Shown here: in pieces, positions 1 to 12,464 of the stretch | How positions within the stretch are numbered: the stretch's first letter is position 1 | Layout of the letters: every line of letters begins with the position of its first letter | NCBI GenBank assembly: GCA_013397935.1 | Contig: VZRN01005829.1 | Location: forward strand, 62,001-126,000 | Length of the DNA stretch: 64,000 nt | Origin: Dasyornis broadbenti | Lineage: Eukaryota; Chordata; Aves; Passeriformes; Dasyornithidae | Reading direction: 5' to 3' | Notes under the pieces: model-generated | The model's input: the letters and a program-made list of their open reading frames with translations, nothing else | The model's database searches: none | What the model was told of the DNA's origin: nothing | Position numbers and translations under genes: made by a program

Positions 1-269
1 TGAGGGGAGGAGCAAGGAATCCAATAGCATCGTGAATATTTGGGTAAATAGGGGAAAGGCCTAGATAATATATAAAGTCTTCGATTCCATAAGTATAATT
101 AAAGTTAGCTTTAAAAATTGTCCAGTAAATATTCTTAGTTTTACTTCATTGTTCACATCTCTCTGCATTTTTTCTAAAATCTGTAGTTCCAGGAGTCTTA
201 TGAAATGTTAATTTTTTTATTATAACATAGATTTAAATAAACAAAAGCAAAGCAAACAAAAACCACACC

Positions 270-275
<6 letters not shown>

Positions 276-300
<25 letters not shown>
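276..300. repeat. (CAAAA)5 microsatellite
   Basis: Five perfect CAAAA units sit inside a longer A/C-rich stretch (about 230-330). This is ordinary low-complexity sequence, and no tail-bearing element is recognisable beside it. Confidence 0.9.
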
Positions 301-1011
301 TACCCCACTGCCTAACCAAAACAAACCAGAAAGATGAAAGTTAAAATGCATATTTTAAAGAATTGCCTTAATTTTTGAACCAGACTTGAATTTCTGTTTG
401 ATCCTTTTGTATTGAAAGAAAAGAATGGATCTGCTCAATCCATCTTCCTGACTTTTTGGGGTGACTCATTTTCTGCAGGAAAGGATCATAGATACACGTC
501 ATCTTTCTGCCTGTATTAAAATCTTTCATTGGCTCCAATCTGGTTCAAGAGTTCAAAATAATTTCAGTAAAACACGAAATAACAAAAATTAATATGAGTA
601 ATTTGCAAGTAAGGAAATTATAGTTGTCCCTTTCTCAGTATATTCATTCAGGATTGCATGATAGAGAGTGGATGCCCACCTTGTTTCATTGTGAAATATT
701 TAATTGACTTCTAAAAAACAATAAACAGCTTTTTTGGCCCATCTGTTTCATTCACAGGAATGACCTGTAAATCCCCTTGAGGTTAAACCACATACTACTA
801 ATTACAAACAGATCATTCAGATTTTAACTTGGACTGTTTGCACTTTGATGAGAAATGTTGAAAATATTGACCATTTATCTCCTTTCATGGCTGGAAATAT
901 GTGTTTAATGCCATCTTTGATCCAGCCAAATCTAGCTAGTGAAAATAGCATACACAGGAATACATGTATATCTTAAGTTTGCTGATGTATCATAAAAAAT
1001 ATGTTTATCAG

Positions 1012-1028
1012 AAAAAAAAAAAAAAAAA
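1012..1028. repeat. poly(A) run, 17 bases
   Basis: An uninterrupted run of 17 A residues. No retrocopy body or polyadenylation signal is evident immediately upstream, so it is called only as a homopolymer. Confidence 0.9.
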
Positions 1029-1438
1029 CAGGTGGATTGTTCAAGGAGCATGGGCCAGACTGCCAAACCCTTACAAAGATTTCCCCATACCTGAGGTGGA
1101 AAAACTAGCAGAAGTTTAAAGTGATGATTTCCAAAAGAAGCTGTGACAAATCCATATAAAAGTCAAACAGATTCTGGTACTCAAACATGACCTGAGTCAT
1201 GTCATGTCTAATAAGTAAGAAGGGAGAGACGTTGTTTTAAGGAGAGAAAGGAGAAATGAAATTATTGCTTTCCACTTTGTTTATTTTTACTTTTTGGCAT
1301 TGAAGCAGCTCTTCCACACATGCATGGCCTGACTGCGATGAGCACCAACAAATTAACCCTGAGATTTGCTCTGCTGCTAGAGCATGGTACTAAAACCACC
1401 ATGTCTGCAGGTGTGAAAGCTGGAAAGGCCATTCATGG

Positions 1439-1494
1439 AAGAGTTGGATTTGGTAATCTTTGTGGGTCACTTCCAACTCAGAATATTCTGTGAT
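1439..1494 (+). mobile_element. CR1 LINE, 3' terminal fragment
   Basis: The stretch has the order typical of the CR1 3' end: GAGTTGGATT, then a GGGTCACTTCCAACTC block, then a degraded ATTCTGTGAT tail. CR1 is the dominant avian non-LTR retrotransposon, and most copies keep only the 3' end because reverse transcription stops early. Only about 55 bp survive here, so the subfamily cannot be told. Sense is the plus strand. Confidence 0.75.
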
Positions 1495-3312
1495 AAGAAT
1501 CTGGCCATGGCAATAGGAACAGAACAGCGACTGAAACGCAAGTGAATGCTGGATATAGGAACTCTGTCCCTTCTCTCATATTCAGTGGGTGCATAGGGTA
1601 CAGACACCCCAAAGCTGGTGCAAGAAACGATGACTTAAACCTCCAAAACCAGCTCACCTTGTTGTACCATATTAAAGCATAAAATTAATAGCTTTATCCA
1701 CTCGTTTCATTTGACAACACTTTTTTCCTCTGACACAATATACCTTTCATGAATTCTTAATTGATTTTATACTTAGTTTTGCATCAAAGTTGATGACAGA
1801 TAGTTTTAAAATACATGTAGTCCATATCTTGTACTCCTACCTTAATAAAGCCAGAAGGATGTCTGAAAAAAATCTTCTGAAAGTGCAGCCAACTTCCTAA
1901 GGGGAAGAAAAAAAGTATATGTGTATATATCTATAAATAAATACTGTGATCAAAACTATGATTGTGGAATATATGAAGATAAACAGTCTGCTGAGATCTT
2001 CACATACCAGCAACAAATCAAGACACCCGTCATTCTGCCCAGCATTTTGTTTACCCCAAATGTAGATGACCATTTAAATTTTTATTAAATAAATAAACAT
2101 TTATTATATTATTTGCTGCTAATACTTTTTTTTCATCCCAAGTCTGATCAGCATATGAAACTTGTCTGTATATTGCACCAGAAATGATAGAGGAAATTAA
2201 TAATGATTGAAATGCTTTCTGATGTTATCGCTGATGAGTAATAATTTCAAAACAATAGCTGAACCTTCTCTCCATATTGCTGGAAGTCATTTTTTTAGTT
2301 CCACAGCTTTTTTCATCATTCCTGAGGGTTATCATTATTTGCTTTTCATATTTAACTGAGACCTGAGATTAATGAAACTAAAAATTACAGATTTTAATAT
2401 AAGTTAAAAGTATTAAAAATATATATATTATCTTACTTTTCTTCATGTAACTTTAAGACAATCAGTAAAAAATAAAGGCATATAATTCCAAGAATGATGA
2501 AATATTGAATTGTTGGCACTACTACTTGAGCTTTAGTCATAATATAAGTGCAAGGGGAAATTGAATAGATTTGAAAGAAAGAAAATGCAAAGCTTGTTAA
2601 GAAAAATCTTATTTCTTCATAAGTTTCTTATTGAGATTCTAAAACTCATTGCTACAAGATACTTGTGAAATGGCCCATAAAAGCACTTAGGAAAGAGGCC
2701 TCATGTCTGAATTTGCAGAAAAGTGAAAATTAGTGTGCTTTAATCCCTGCACCCTGAAAAATTTCTCTAATCAGAGAACTTCATACTCAAATTCCTAAGC
2801 CTTTGCATTTCTGTGATGAAATGACCAAATGAAGTAGCATAAGGATAAGTTTGGACACTTTTTTTCGACTCAGGAATGCATTATTAACTGTTCTGGGAGG
2901 GATGAAAGATCTTAAAAGTAAGAAGCTGAATTATCACTGATTTACTTTCATTTTCCTTATGCAGGTATGTCCTTAAGGCCTGAGGGTATGAGTCTGTAAG
3001 TGCAGTCTGTATTTCAACACAACTGTTCTTACCACCCCAGTTACTACAGAATAAGCACCTAAGTTACAGCACCCATTTGAAAACCCTTTCAGGATACATT
3101 TTTTCCTAGTAACTAACAGCAAATACAAAAGTCAGTCTTGACTTTCTCACATCAAATTTGCTGCCCACAGAGATAGAACTCCTTGTTTCAAATCCAACTT
3201 CCCACTTCACCTTTTGTACCTCATTTTGCTTCAGTTTTACGGCATAGTTCAGAAATACTGTACCAGCACCTTCCTGCAGAGTTGAAGACCCCAGTGAAAA
3301 GATTTCATACAG
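1495..3312. other. unique AT-rich non-coding DNA
   Basis: No gene or transposon is recognisable. The part around 2060-2110 is a dense ATTTA/TTAAA stretch with short inverted repeats. No open frame reaches 60 codons. Confidence 0.55.
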
Positions 3313-3690
3313 TCACAGAATTATAGAATATGCAGAGTTGGAGGGGACCCACTGGGATCATTGCGTCCAACTCCTGGCCCTGCCCAGCACCATCCTCAAG
3401 AGTCACACTGTGTGCCTGAGAGCATTGTCCAGGCGCTGCTTGAGCTCTGTCAGGCTGGTGCTGTGACCGCTTCCCTGGGGAGCCTGTTCCAGTGCCCAGC
3501 CACCCTCTGGGGGTAAAACTTTTTCCTGATATCCAGCCTAAGCCTCCCCTGACTCAGTTTCATGCCATTCCCTCAAGCCCTGTCACTGGTCATGAGTGCA
3601 AAAATTGGCCCCTGTCTCTCTGCTTCCCCTCATGAGGATGTTGAAGACCGCAATGAGGCCTCCCTCAGTCTTCTCTTCTCTCTGGTGGCA
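3313..3690 (-). mobile_element. CR1 LINE fragment, antisense, about 380 bp
   Basis: Read on the minus strand, this is a 5'-truncated CR1 copy. From its 5' side it has the landmarks GGAGGCTTAGGCTGGATATC, a block for the 'contains ... CCCAGAGGGTGG' region, CTGGAACAGGCTCCCC, GACAGAGCTCAAGCAGCG, and GGGTCCCCTCCAAC, ending in a TTCTATAATTCTGTGA tail at 3313. The copy is relatively well preserved. The short open frames across it are chance frames in repeat sequence. Beyond about 3690 the similarity fades, which I take as the truncation point. Confidence 0.93.
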
Positions 3691-6600
3691 TCCTATACCT
3701 TTCTACACAAGCCTGTAATGCCTGCCTCTCCCTTAAGGTTGTTTCCAAGGGTGTTAAGGTATTGACATCTGCCAGCTACACCGTGGAGAAACAGCTCTTA
3801 CAGGGAACTTGGGTAAAGAGGGCGTTAGAGCTACAGCTGGAACCCATAAAATATCCCGAGGAAGGAAGTTGCAAGGAAAGTACAGATATTAGTTTTCTGA
3901 AAACTGCAAACTGTGGTGTAACATTCACCAGGAAAGTTTCTCCAGTATTACTAAATGCAGGGGAGGCAAGACCAGGACTGAGGCATTTGAAACAAAAGTG
4001 GATGGGAATGAAACTCTAAATTCATTTCTCTAGGGAGTAAAAAGGGGATTGACCATCATTCTCTGTTTTATCTAAACTGGTAGCAATTTTGTTTTCCAGT
4101 TTCTGGGGTTTTTTTCCCCCGTTTTCATATTCTAAAAAAGATAGGCTGTCAAACAAAAAAGGAAAAAATACACTTTTTCTATCATTCCTTTTTAAAATTC
4201 CTGTTATTAGAATTGTAAATCCTGGAGGTCCTTTCAGTCAGAAGGAGGGATCAGCAGGTGGTTTATGTATCAAAACCACAAAGCTTTTGTTTGATTTTCA
4301 ACAGGAAAAAAATGTAATTTTGTGGAGATCACAAAGTTAACCAGTAAGAGATGAAAAATAGCCCAATCAATCCTCCAACACTGCAATTCTGTATTCCGTG
4401 GCTGAATAATCAGATCCTTCAAGCTGCACACTAGAATTTGCTCTGCAATTTACTCTAGACTGTAAACTCCAGGTCACTGTTCTCCCCCATTTCCTTAAGT
4501 TTATGTTAGCATGGCTATAACGTTATCACGATGTCAAAATCTTGAGTCACACAGATCCTGTGAGTACAATTTATGAATCATATTTTTGAGGCAACATACT
4601 TAGCCCGGTCTTCTTGTTGATTGTATGAAACAGACCAGCTCCATCCAGAAAACTTGATATTTATAATTTCCAATTCCTCACACTTTTGTGCATGCTTCTA
4701 TGTGTTTTAACTAATTTATATTCATATCCAGTATTCTCAATATTCCTATATACTGTAGCTTTAAATTCACGTGCATTTATTGATTTCAGTTCCATTTACT
4801 CCCAGTTCACCTTGGCATTACTGGGAAAGAGAGTCATGCACATAGTTCTTATCATGATTTGATATGTCTTCGAATAGATGTGAAACTAAACACTGCTGTG
4901 ATCAATTTGACATAATTTATGCCAGCTATTATATTTTTTCTTTATTTTCCATCAATTACAAATGTACATGAGTTATTGGAGTTGTTGGTTCTTGTGAAGA
5001 AAAAAAACCTCATAAATTCCACTGAGTAACAAACTATTTTAAATGGCTGTATATTTAAGTAGTTCATAAATATGCCTGGTTTCAGCCCTAGATTTACTAT
5101 ATTTTTAATTTTCCAACAGATTGGCCATAGTTTTAAGGGTTTCATCTGAAGCCGTCTGGTCTATTTAAAGGGCAGAATATACTTAACTATTCAAAAGGCT
5201 CTTGATCCTATGAATGCACTTTGCTAGTAATGGGATAGTCATTTTCCACGCCAGTAAAAAGCCATTACTCACTGGAACACAAACAGATTGCAACAGGGAA
5301 CGCTCATGCTGATGGCTGGCAGCCTGACAAAGGGAAGTGGGAAATATGGCCCTTCCCTGGATTAAGTTGCGTTGACTCTATCTGTTCCAAACATTTGACT
5401 CCTTTCTTCTTGTGGTGCTTATGACAATAATAGGATAACAGATTTATGTCATGAAGGCACTGACCTTTGTCAGAAGGAACATTTTGACAGGAAAAGATGT
5501 GATATGCTGCTCCGCTCTGTAGTTTTGACAATGACTGACAGTATGGCCGTGTATCGACATGGCAAAGCTTATGCTTATGTTTTTACTTTGTCATCCTTGG
5601 ATTAACTCCTGGGTTTTTATCATCTTTGATCACATATAACTTTTCTAATCAAATTGCTAGATAGAGACAATTCATACTGCTGAGAAGTTTTGATTGACCC
5701 CACACCCATAGAAGTGACTTGTGTTCTAGAGAAAGACAGATTTTGGGTGAAGAGACAGCTACACCTAGTGAACACTGATGCTTCTTCTGTTCCTTTACTC
5801 CATGGTAAGGATACTCTCACCTTAGGAAAGTTTATACTGCCTGCTTTGTTGAAAGTTTTATGTTGATAATGAACATATGATTCTGCTCATTTTTCTATGA
5901 CAGTGTTGGATTTGATGGAATGTGACTAAATTTTAACTTTGAGAAGAGAGGTGTTACTGCATGGAATTTGAATATCTAGGATACGATCAATACATGGGTG
6001 AAATTATCTTTCTTTGTCTTCAGGACTGGCGGTCAGAGGCACTTCATCAACACAGCAGCAAAGAAAAGGCCGTATATCCTGGTTGTTAGACAAGGAAAAA
6101 TGGAAAGAGGCACAGAAAAAGCAGTTTTTCCAAAGACAGGGTGCAAATGTTCAGTTTGGGGTTTTTTTAATTAGAAATCATGACTTCCCATGTACACTTC
6201 AGTAGCCAAACTGAACTGTTCATACTGCCTGTTTTTCCTATGGGAGTACTGACCTCTTCTTTGGTGGGGATTGCAGTGCAGCAGTGTTGTGTGGCAGGCA
6301 GCGTTTAACTCTCCTGTATTTTTTAGTGTAGCGTGAAGAATATCTTCCATACTGTGCAGTGCAAACAAAATTGACAGTCTCTGCCCTTGAAGATCTTATC
6401 TTGCAAACCCTTACACATGAGCAATTTTTATTCACTTGCAGTTTATTTCCGTTCACAGTGAAATCACTGGTGAAATTCCCAACACCTCCAGCAGCACAGG
6501 AGCAAGACGAGGAATATTAACATTGACTTTTGCGGGAGCTCTCAGAGAACAAACCAAACTGAAAGACAATCAATGCAACAAAAACTTGTTTTCTGTCTTT

Positions 6601-8504
6601 CACCTTCCAAGATTTGGATATAAAATTGCCTAGATGTAGCATCACTTTTCATTCAGCTCTTTGAGTGACATATAATGAGGTTTCATTGTTCACTATGACA
6701 CTTTGACAAATGTTGTGTTACTATTGCTCCTAAGAGTGACTACACAAAACATCCCCACTCCAGAGGCATAGCGCAAGCATAGTGAGAATCCAAATGAATT
6801 ATGCATGGAACATGAGAAAGGAAGCAAATGTTAACTAATCTCAAAATGGGTCAAATTCATGACAGTTTAGTTAGTGACAAATGAAGTCATTTTTCTACAA
6901 TATTAACCAACTATGTCCCTTTTGATTTGTGTCCCTACTGATTTGCAGAGCAGAAAAGGTCATTTTCCAGGCAGATGGAGAATTTCCCTTGCAGAAGGGG
7001 AATTCAGCTTCTACATGCCAGACATAATGAGAACCAATAAATTAGGCAAAACTGTTGTTTACCTAAGATGAAATATTGATGGCCAGGCCCACGAGAATGC
7101 TAATGTCTACATTCATCATTTTTTTTTTTAAAGTCTTGAAATTTAGAGCACAGTAACAGAAGTTGTGATAGATCTATATATCACAGATACAGTAACATTA
7201 GAAAAGGTACCAACCCCAGAATGCAAATTTAATGCAACTAAAAAAATTTCAGTTTCTTCCTCACGAATTTTACTTTTATCAGGTAAAATGAAATGGGATG
7301 TAAAGCAGTACCAAGCACAAACTGCATGGCTTGAAGCATAGATAGCAGATTAGAAGATCTTTTCACTTTTATGTTATGAGAGACTAGAAGCTGGTATGCA
7401 AGATATGTGACGTGATCTGGTGGTCTTTATCCCGTTCCCAGATTGTGCAGCCATATGTCTCCTTCATATGACAGTATAATCCAGGCATAAGGACTGGAAC
7501 AAACCTTTCAATACAGGGAGGTACCATATGACTGAAAAAAAAGCAAGTTTAATAGCTTAAATTAGGAGAACAAAAGTGATCCATATAACTAACTGCCTTT
7601 AACTCCAAATTTTTGAAGACTGAATTCTGAAGGAAAGAATATTTAAAGACATGAAAGCAAATGGAAAATAAGTTAAAATACGATACTCATTTACCACCAG
7701 AACAGTACATGCCAATAATATGGTTATTTAGAAAATTGGAATGGCCTGTAAGAAACAGTAAGCCCAAACCCATCCTGTCAACACAGAAAAGCATGGAAAT
7801 CACAGAAAAGGTTTTTCTCAAGGTTTGTGCACAACTGCAGAACTATGCAGGTCCTGGAAGGACAGCTTGCAAAAACAATGTGGTGATGGATGAACAAAAG
7901 GATGGATGCACATGTATGACACATATGGATGGGCAGCATGTTCATGGATAATACATACAGAGTTCTGCAAAGGAACAGGCCATCATATTTGTTAAGACCT
8001 TATGGGTGAGGATGAGAGGTGAGGTCACAGTAGAAAGAAAAGTTTTGTCATGCCTCTGCTGATCAGTCTGATCAAAAAGAGACGGTGACCAAAGCCTCCT
8101 TGGAATATTCCGATCACTAGTCTTAGTTCTTGTGGAAGACATTAACCATATTTGCTAGAAGGCTCACACAACAATCCCAGAAATTTCCAGTTTGCTTTAA
8201 CACAGATGCTGCTGGCTTAAACAGAGTAGCTTTTCCTGTACACAACCATACATGGCATGAAAAATAAAAGGGATCTGGATCTGCTACTCATGAATATAAT
8301 ACCAACTCAGGAATGCAATGTAATGAATGCAATGCTATTCATGGACGTGATATTTGGCTGCAGTGACCTTGAGATCACAACATTCTGATAGCACTAAAGG
8401 TGAGTAGCAAACTGAAACATTTAGGACTTCAGGAGATCAAACTGCAGTTTCTGAGAGAACTGTTAGGTATAAATCCATGGGATGCTGCCTCAAAGAGCTG
8501 ATGT
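3691..8504. other. unique non-coding DNA
   Basis: No gene, RNA or transposon is recognisable in these 4.8 kb. Open frames of 60-96 codons occur on both strands but have no recognisable domain and overlap one another in different frames, as expected by chance. A tandem-like GAATGCAATG pair lies at about 8312-8335. Confidence 0.5.
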
Positions 8505-9114
8505 CATTAGGTTCAACACGACCAAGTGTAACACACTGCATGTGGTCCAGGGCAACACCCAACATCAGCACAGGCTGGGCGATGAATGAATTGAGGAGCC
8601 CTGCCAAGAAGGACTTGGGGATACTGGGCAATAAAAACTTTCTTCAGGTGGGAAAAATGGTGACTCCCCCCAGCTCAGTTACTGTGAGACCATACCCAGG
8701 GTACAATGGCTAGTTTAGTGCCCCCTTGTATGAGAGTGACGTGCTGAGGAAAGTCCAGCAGAAGCCACCAAGAAGATCAGTGATTGGAGCACATGATATA
8801 CAAGGAGGGATTGAGAGAGCTCAAAGTGTTTAGCTGGGTCTTCAATGACAAAGGAAATAATGTTAGAGCACATAGACAGGCTCGCCTTTGAGGTCCACAG
8901 TAAAAATACAAGAAGTAAAAAGGGAAATTCATGTTGGATATTAGCATAACAGCTTTTGTGATGAGAGTAATTTAGCCTTGGAGTGGATTGCTTAGAGAGG
9001 CTCTGGAGTCTCCATCATTGCTGAGGGTCTCTGCACATCCCTGAGGAACCTGGTCAGAAAGTTGGACTGGGTAATCTCAGAGAGCCTTTCCTTAATAACT
9101 CTGTTATTCTTTGA
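8505..9114 (+). mobile_element. CR1 LINE fragment, about 610 bp
   Basis: A diverged plus-strand CR1 copy. In order it shows the 'GGTTCAACACGACCAAGTGT ... CTGCATGTGG' block, GAGGAGCCCTGCCAAGAAGG followed by ACTTGGGGATACTGG, an AAGGGAAATTCA...TTGGATATTAG block, the GATTGCTTAGAGAGGCTCTG block, GGAGTCTCCATC, GGAACCTGGTC, GTTGGACTGGGTAATCTC, and a decayed ATTCTTTGA tail. Internal parts are too diverged to align by eye. It is probably an old insertion; the 5' boundary is uncertain by about 70 bp. Confidence 0.88.
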
Positions 9115-11184
9115 CTTTAATTATATAGCAAAGAACAGAGTAGTGAAGAGTGAAGCATAGCATCCTGGCAGTAGGAGGCAGCAGCCAGCACAATTTTCTT
9201 GAAAGTTTTCTATGGAAATGTTGGTAGAACAGTACTTGGAAGCTGAATACAGTGATTTAATTTTTTCCAACATGTAAAAAGGCTGTTTTAAGTAGAACCT
9301 CATTCTGAAACAACATTCTGAAACTTTTAACCACTATTAAAATGGAAAAAAGAATATGTTTTCAAAATTAACAAGTGAAAAGGTGAAAAATAGTTGAGGA
9401 CACAAGTTGCAAGTAAGATTGCAAGCAGTGTGACGTGATACAGAATATATTGATCTAAACCTTTGGCTCCTGATATAGCTCCTTTCCACTGATCTGTTAT
9501 CTTAATGCTGAGCTAGTAAAACTCCTGGGAATTCTCCTTGGGTAAGGAAAATCCTAGCTGGCAGAGAAAACAAGAATGGCTGGCTTTGCTCCAGGGTACT
9601 GAAGAGAAGAACATTTCCAGGGCAGGGGTGGGAAGCTAAAACAGCTCATTATAATGGATGCTCGTTTTGACAGTAATGAAGAAGACTATCACCTCTCCAT
9701 ATAAGTACCTAAATATGTTGAGCAATTAGGCTATTGAAAACAGATGTGCATTTTATAGGGTTTGGGCCAAAAGTTTGACTTTAAAAAGAAAACCATAACA
9801 AAAAAAAAAAAGCTCATAATAAACACCAAGTTTTGGATGTATTTAAATTTTATCAAAATTAATTAATGCTATAAAATAATGGTAGAGAAAAAACAATCTG
9901 TATTACTTATAGGAATTATTTCTTCTGTGGGCTTTGCATTGTTTCCCATTGCAGTAATTGAAATGTGATGGTGAAGTCTGATTTTTCTTCTAACTACATA
10001 AATCCAAAGAGGCATAATTATTTGAGTATTTGTTTTGAGCACTTACAAGGCTTTCTCAGGGCAGAATTCAGTTCATACATTTCCAGCCTTCAATAACGTT
10101 TCAAAGGTCAAGGCATAACTCACTATAGCACAGAAATAATAAGATAATCAACATTTTAAAGCACATTCCTTTTGAAACTAAAGCCTTCTAACCATTTAGG
10201 ATAACATTTCATAAAACACAGAAAAGAACTTATTTACTGAGACTAATGAGGAAAACATTAAAAATCTATTAGCCATATATTTGTATTTTCTTAGGATACA
10301 GTGCTAAATTCTAGACAAACCCATCCTGCTTATAAATTTTATTTCTGAATAATGTCGATGTATAATTTTCAGTACAGCCCAAAGACTGAAAAGTCTTCCT
10401 CTGCCATTCACATTTGGTCTAGTCCTGGATTCCATATGAAATTCCAGAGAGGAAGATTTATGTAATATGCACAGAGTGCATTAATCTACTGCACTGCAAA
10501 GTCCATTAATTTTGAATACTGCTATCAATTGGACTACATGGCATGGTGATAACTACATTGTTGCCTTTGCAAAAATGCCTTCACTGATACTGAGGGCCTC
10601 CTTTCTACTCTCCGGGTACTTTATGCAGTTTTGTACAAACTCATGAAAAAAATCTCAAATCTTATGCATGTGTGTTAAATATTTACATTCATATTTATTA
10701 CATTTCTAGTGTCTTTATATCAATGTGCTCACTTAATTAAATTAGAGATCCATCATTCTTTAACTTGTTTATTTTCATTGTTAATCTTTGTAAATTACAT
10801 TAGCCATGAATGGAAGCTAATGAATTTAAATACCAAGAATAGAAGGTAAATCCATCTATTCCTTCTCATTTTTTTGTATATTTAAGATGATCTGACTGAG
10901 GATTTAAGGGGAAGTTTTGGGCTGGGTAAAACATTCAGTTTTAAAGAGTCAAGGTCAACTTTTCAGTTTTAGAAGAGAGACTCACATTATCTAGATTCAG
11001 ACACTTATAGCATTTACCTTAAATAAGAAGGGAAGGACTAGATGCTTCTTAAAAAAGATGAGGTATGTTAGCATGCAAATCCATCAACCTTACATTCGCA
11101 CACAGAACTCATCAGGTTGGTGAGGTGGACTGGCAGAAACTCCATGAAGTTCAACAGTAGAAAATACAATTCCAGTAAATATAA

Positions 11185-11187
<3 letters not shown>
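9115..11187. other. unique AT-rich non-coding DNA
   Basis: Nothing recognisable in this 2 kb stretch. It is AT-rich with scattered homeobox-type TAATTA cores, which are expected at this base composition. No open frame over 60 codons lies within it apart from those touching its left edge. Confidence 0.55.

Positions 11188-11235
<48 letters not shown>
11188..11235. repeat. poly(T) run, 48 bases
   Basis: An uninterrupted run of 48 T residues lies 10 bases before a CR1 3' terminus. Such a long pure run is prone to slippage, so its true length is uncertain. Confidence 0.9.
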
Positions 11236-11244
11236 CTAATTAGA

Positions 11245-11312
11245 ACTGCTTTGAGCAGGTGGTTGGAATAGAGGGCTTCTGGAAGTCCCTTCCAAACTAA
11301 ATTATTCTCTGA
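11245..11312 (+). mobile_element. CR1 LINE, 3' terminal fragment
   Basis: The sequence TGCTTTGAGCAGGTGGTTGG, a GGCTTCTGGAAGTCCCTTCC block and an AATTATTCTCTGA end match the CR1 3' terminus in the order expected on the plus strand. Only about 68 bp remain. The upstream edge is almost directly joined to the T48 run, so the truncation point and the homopolymer coincide. Confidence 0.85.
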
Positions 11313-12066
11313 ATTTAAAAATAGATTTTATTGCCATCTTCAGCTAGCAAATGGATGTGTATAAGATAAGACACAAGCTTGAAGACAGGAAATTCCTGAT
11401 AAATATACAGAAAAACCTCTTCATGAGAGCAGGCAAGCGCTTGGTAAGGGGGACATGAGAAATTATGAAATTTCCAGACTCAGAGATATTCATAACTTCG
11501 CTGAAAAAACTCTGAGCATTCTCATATAATTTTGAGGTTAGCTTTGCTGTTTATGGAAGCCTGGACTTCACCAACTATAAGTTCATTTGCCACTGAAATA
11601 ATTAAATGATTCTGAACATATACAATTACCCTCAATTTTCTTCCCATTTTAAAGTCTTACATGAAAAGTCCCTTCCAGGAATTCTTTTTTTTTTTTTTTT
11701 TTTTTTTTAATAGGAATATCAACATCTGGTTGCAAAAACACCCCAGAGCAACATTTCTCTTTTCCGCACATATTCCCACACATATTCAGTGCATTATTTT
11801 ACAACAATTTCTGGCTCAAGTTTGCATCTGCAAAGATATAAGCCCTTCTGAAAGTATGGCTATGTGTATATATGATCAAACCCACACAATGCATAAGCAG
11901 TAATTTACCCCAGATTTCTGCCTCACTTGTAAATGAGGCAGAATTGGTAGAGCTGGAAATAATCAATGATTATATGACCGAATCTAATTTTTGTTTTGTT
12001 TTATTGTTTCCAAGAGATGCTTATGACATGTTAACTGAAAAAGACTCTCACATACTTTTCTTTCCA
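11313..12066. other. unique non-coding DNA with T24 run
   Basis: No gene or transposon is recognised. A run of 24 T residues occupies 11685-11708. The distal 200 bases form the first part of a 247-codon open frame that continues through the LTR fragment at 12067; see the findings. Confidence 0.5.
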
Positions 12067-12464
12067 GACTCAACTTCATTCCCCATTTTCTCTGCCTTCT
12101 CCCAACACCAGCTGCACCATGGGAAGGAGAATGGGAGATCTGGTCAGTTCATCACACGTTGCCTCTGCCACTTCCTCCTCAGGGGGAGGATTCTTCCCAC
12201 TCTTTCCTTGCTCGTGGGGTCCCTCTCACACAAGACAGTCTTCCACGAACTTCTCCAGTGTGAATCCTTCCCAGAGGCTGCACTTCACACACTGCTGCAG
12301 CCTGAGTTCCTTCCATGGGGTGCAGTATTCCAGGTGGGTCCAGCTTGGAGCTGGCTGGCAATGATTCTCTTGGATATGGGGGAAGCTTCTATCAGCTTGT
12401 CACAGAAGCCATCCCTGCATTTCCCCCACTACCAAAAGCTTGTCACACAAACCCAATACATGTG
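12067..12464 (-). mobile_element. ERV LTR fragment, antisense
   Basis: This is a partial long terminal repeat of an avian endogenous retrovirus family. The plus strand shows the family's landmarks in antisense: ACTCAACTTCATTCCCCATT, GGTCAGTTCATCACACGTTG, TTCCTCCTCAGGGGGAGGA, a CGTGGGGTCCCTCTCACAC block, CCACGAACTTCTCCAGTGTG, CTTGGAGCTGGCTGGCAATG, and GGGGGAAGCTTCT near the far end. The outer ends are missing, and no flanking duplication is visible. It contains no retroviral coding region. It is related to the solo LTR at 13525 and has the same orientation, but is more degraded. Confidence 0.88.

Larger units (their letters stand above)
1..1438. other. unique AT-rich non-coding DNA
   Basis: No gene or interspersed repeat is recognisable. 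Stop codons are frequent in all six frames. It holds a short CAAAA array and one A17 run, listed separately. It is most likely intron or intergenic DNA; nothing else can be said. Confidence 0.6.
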
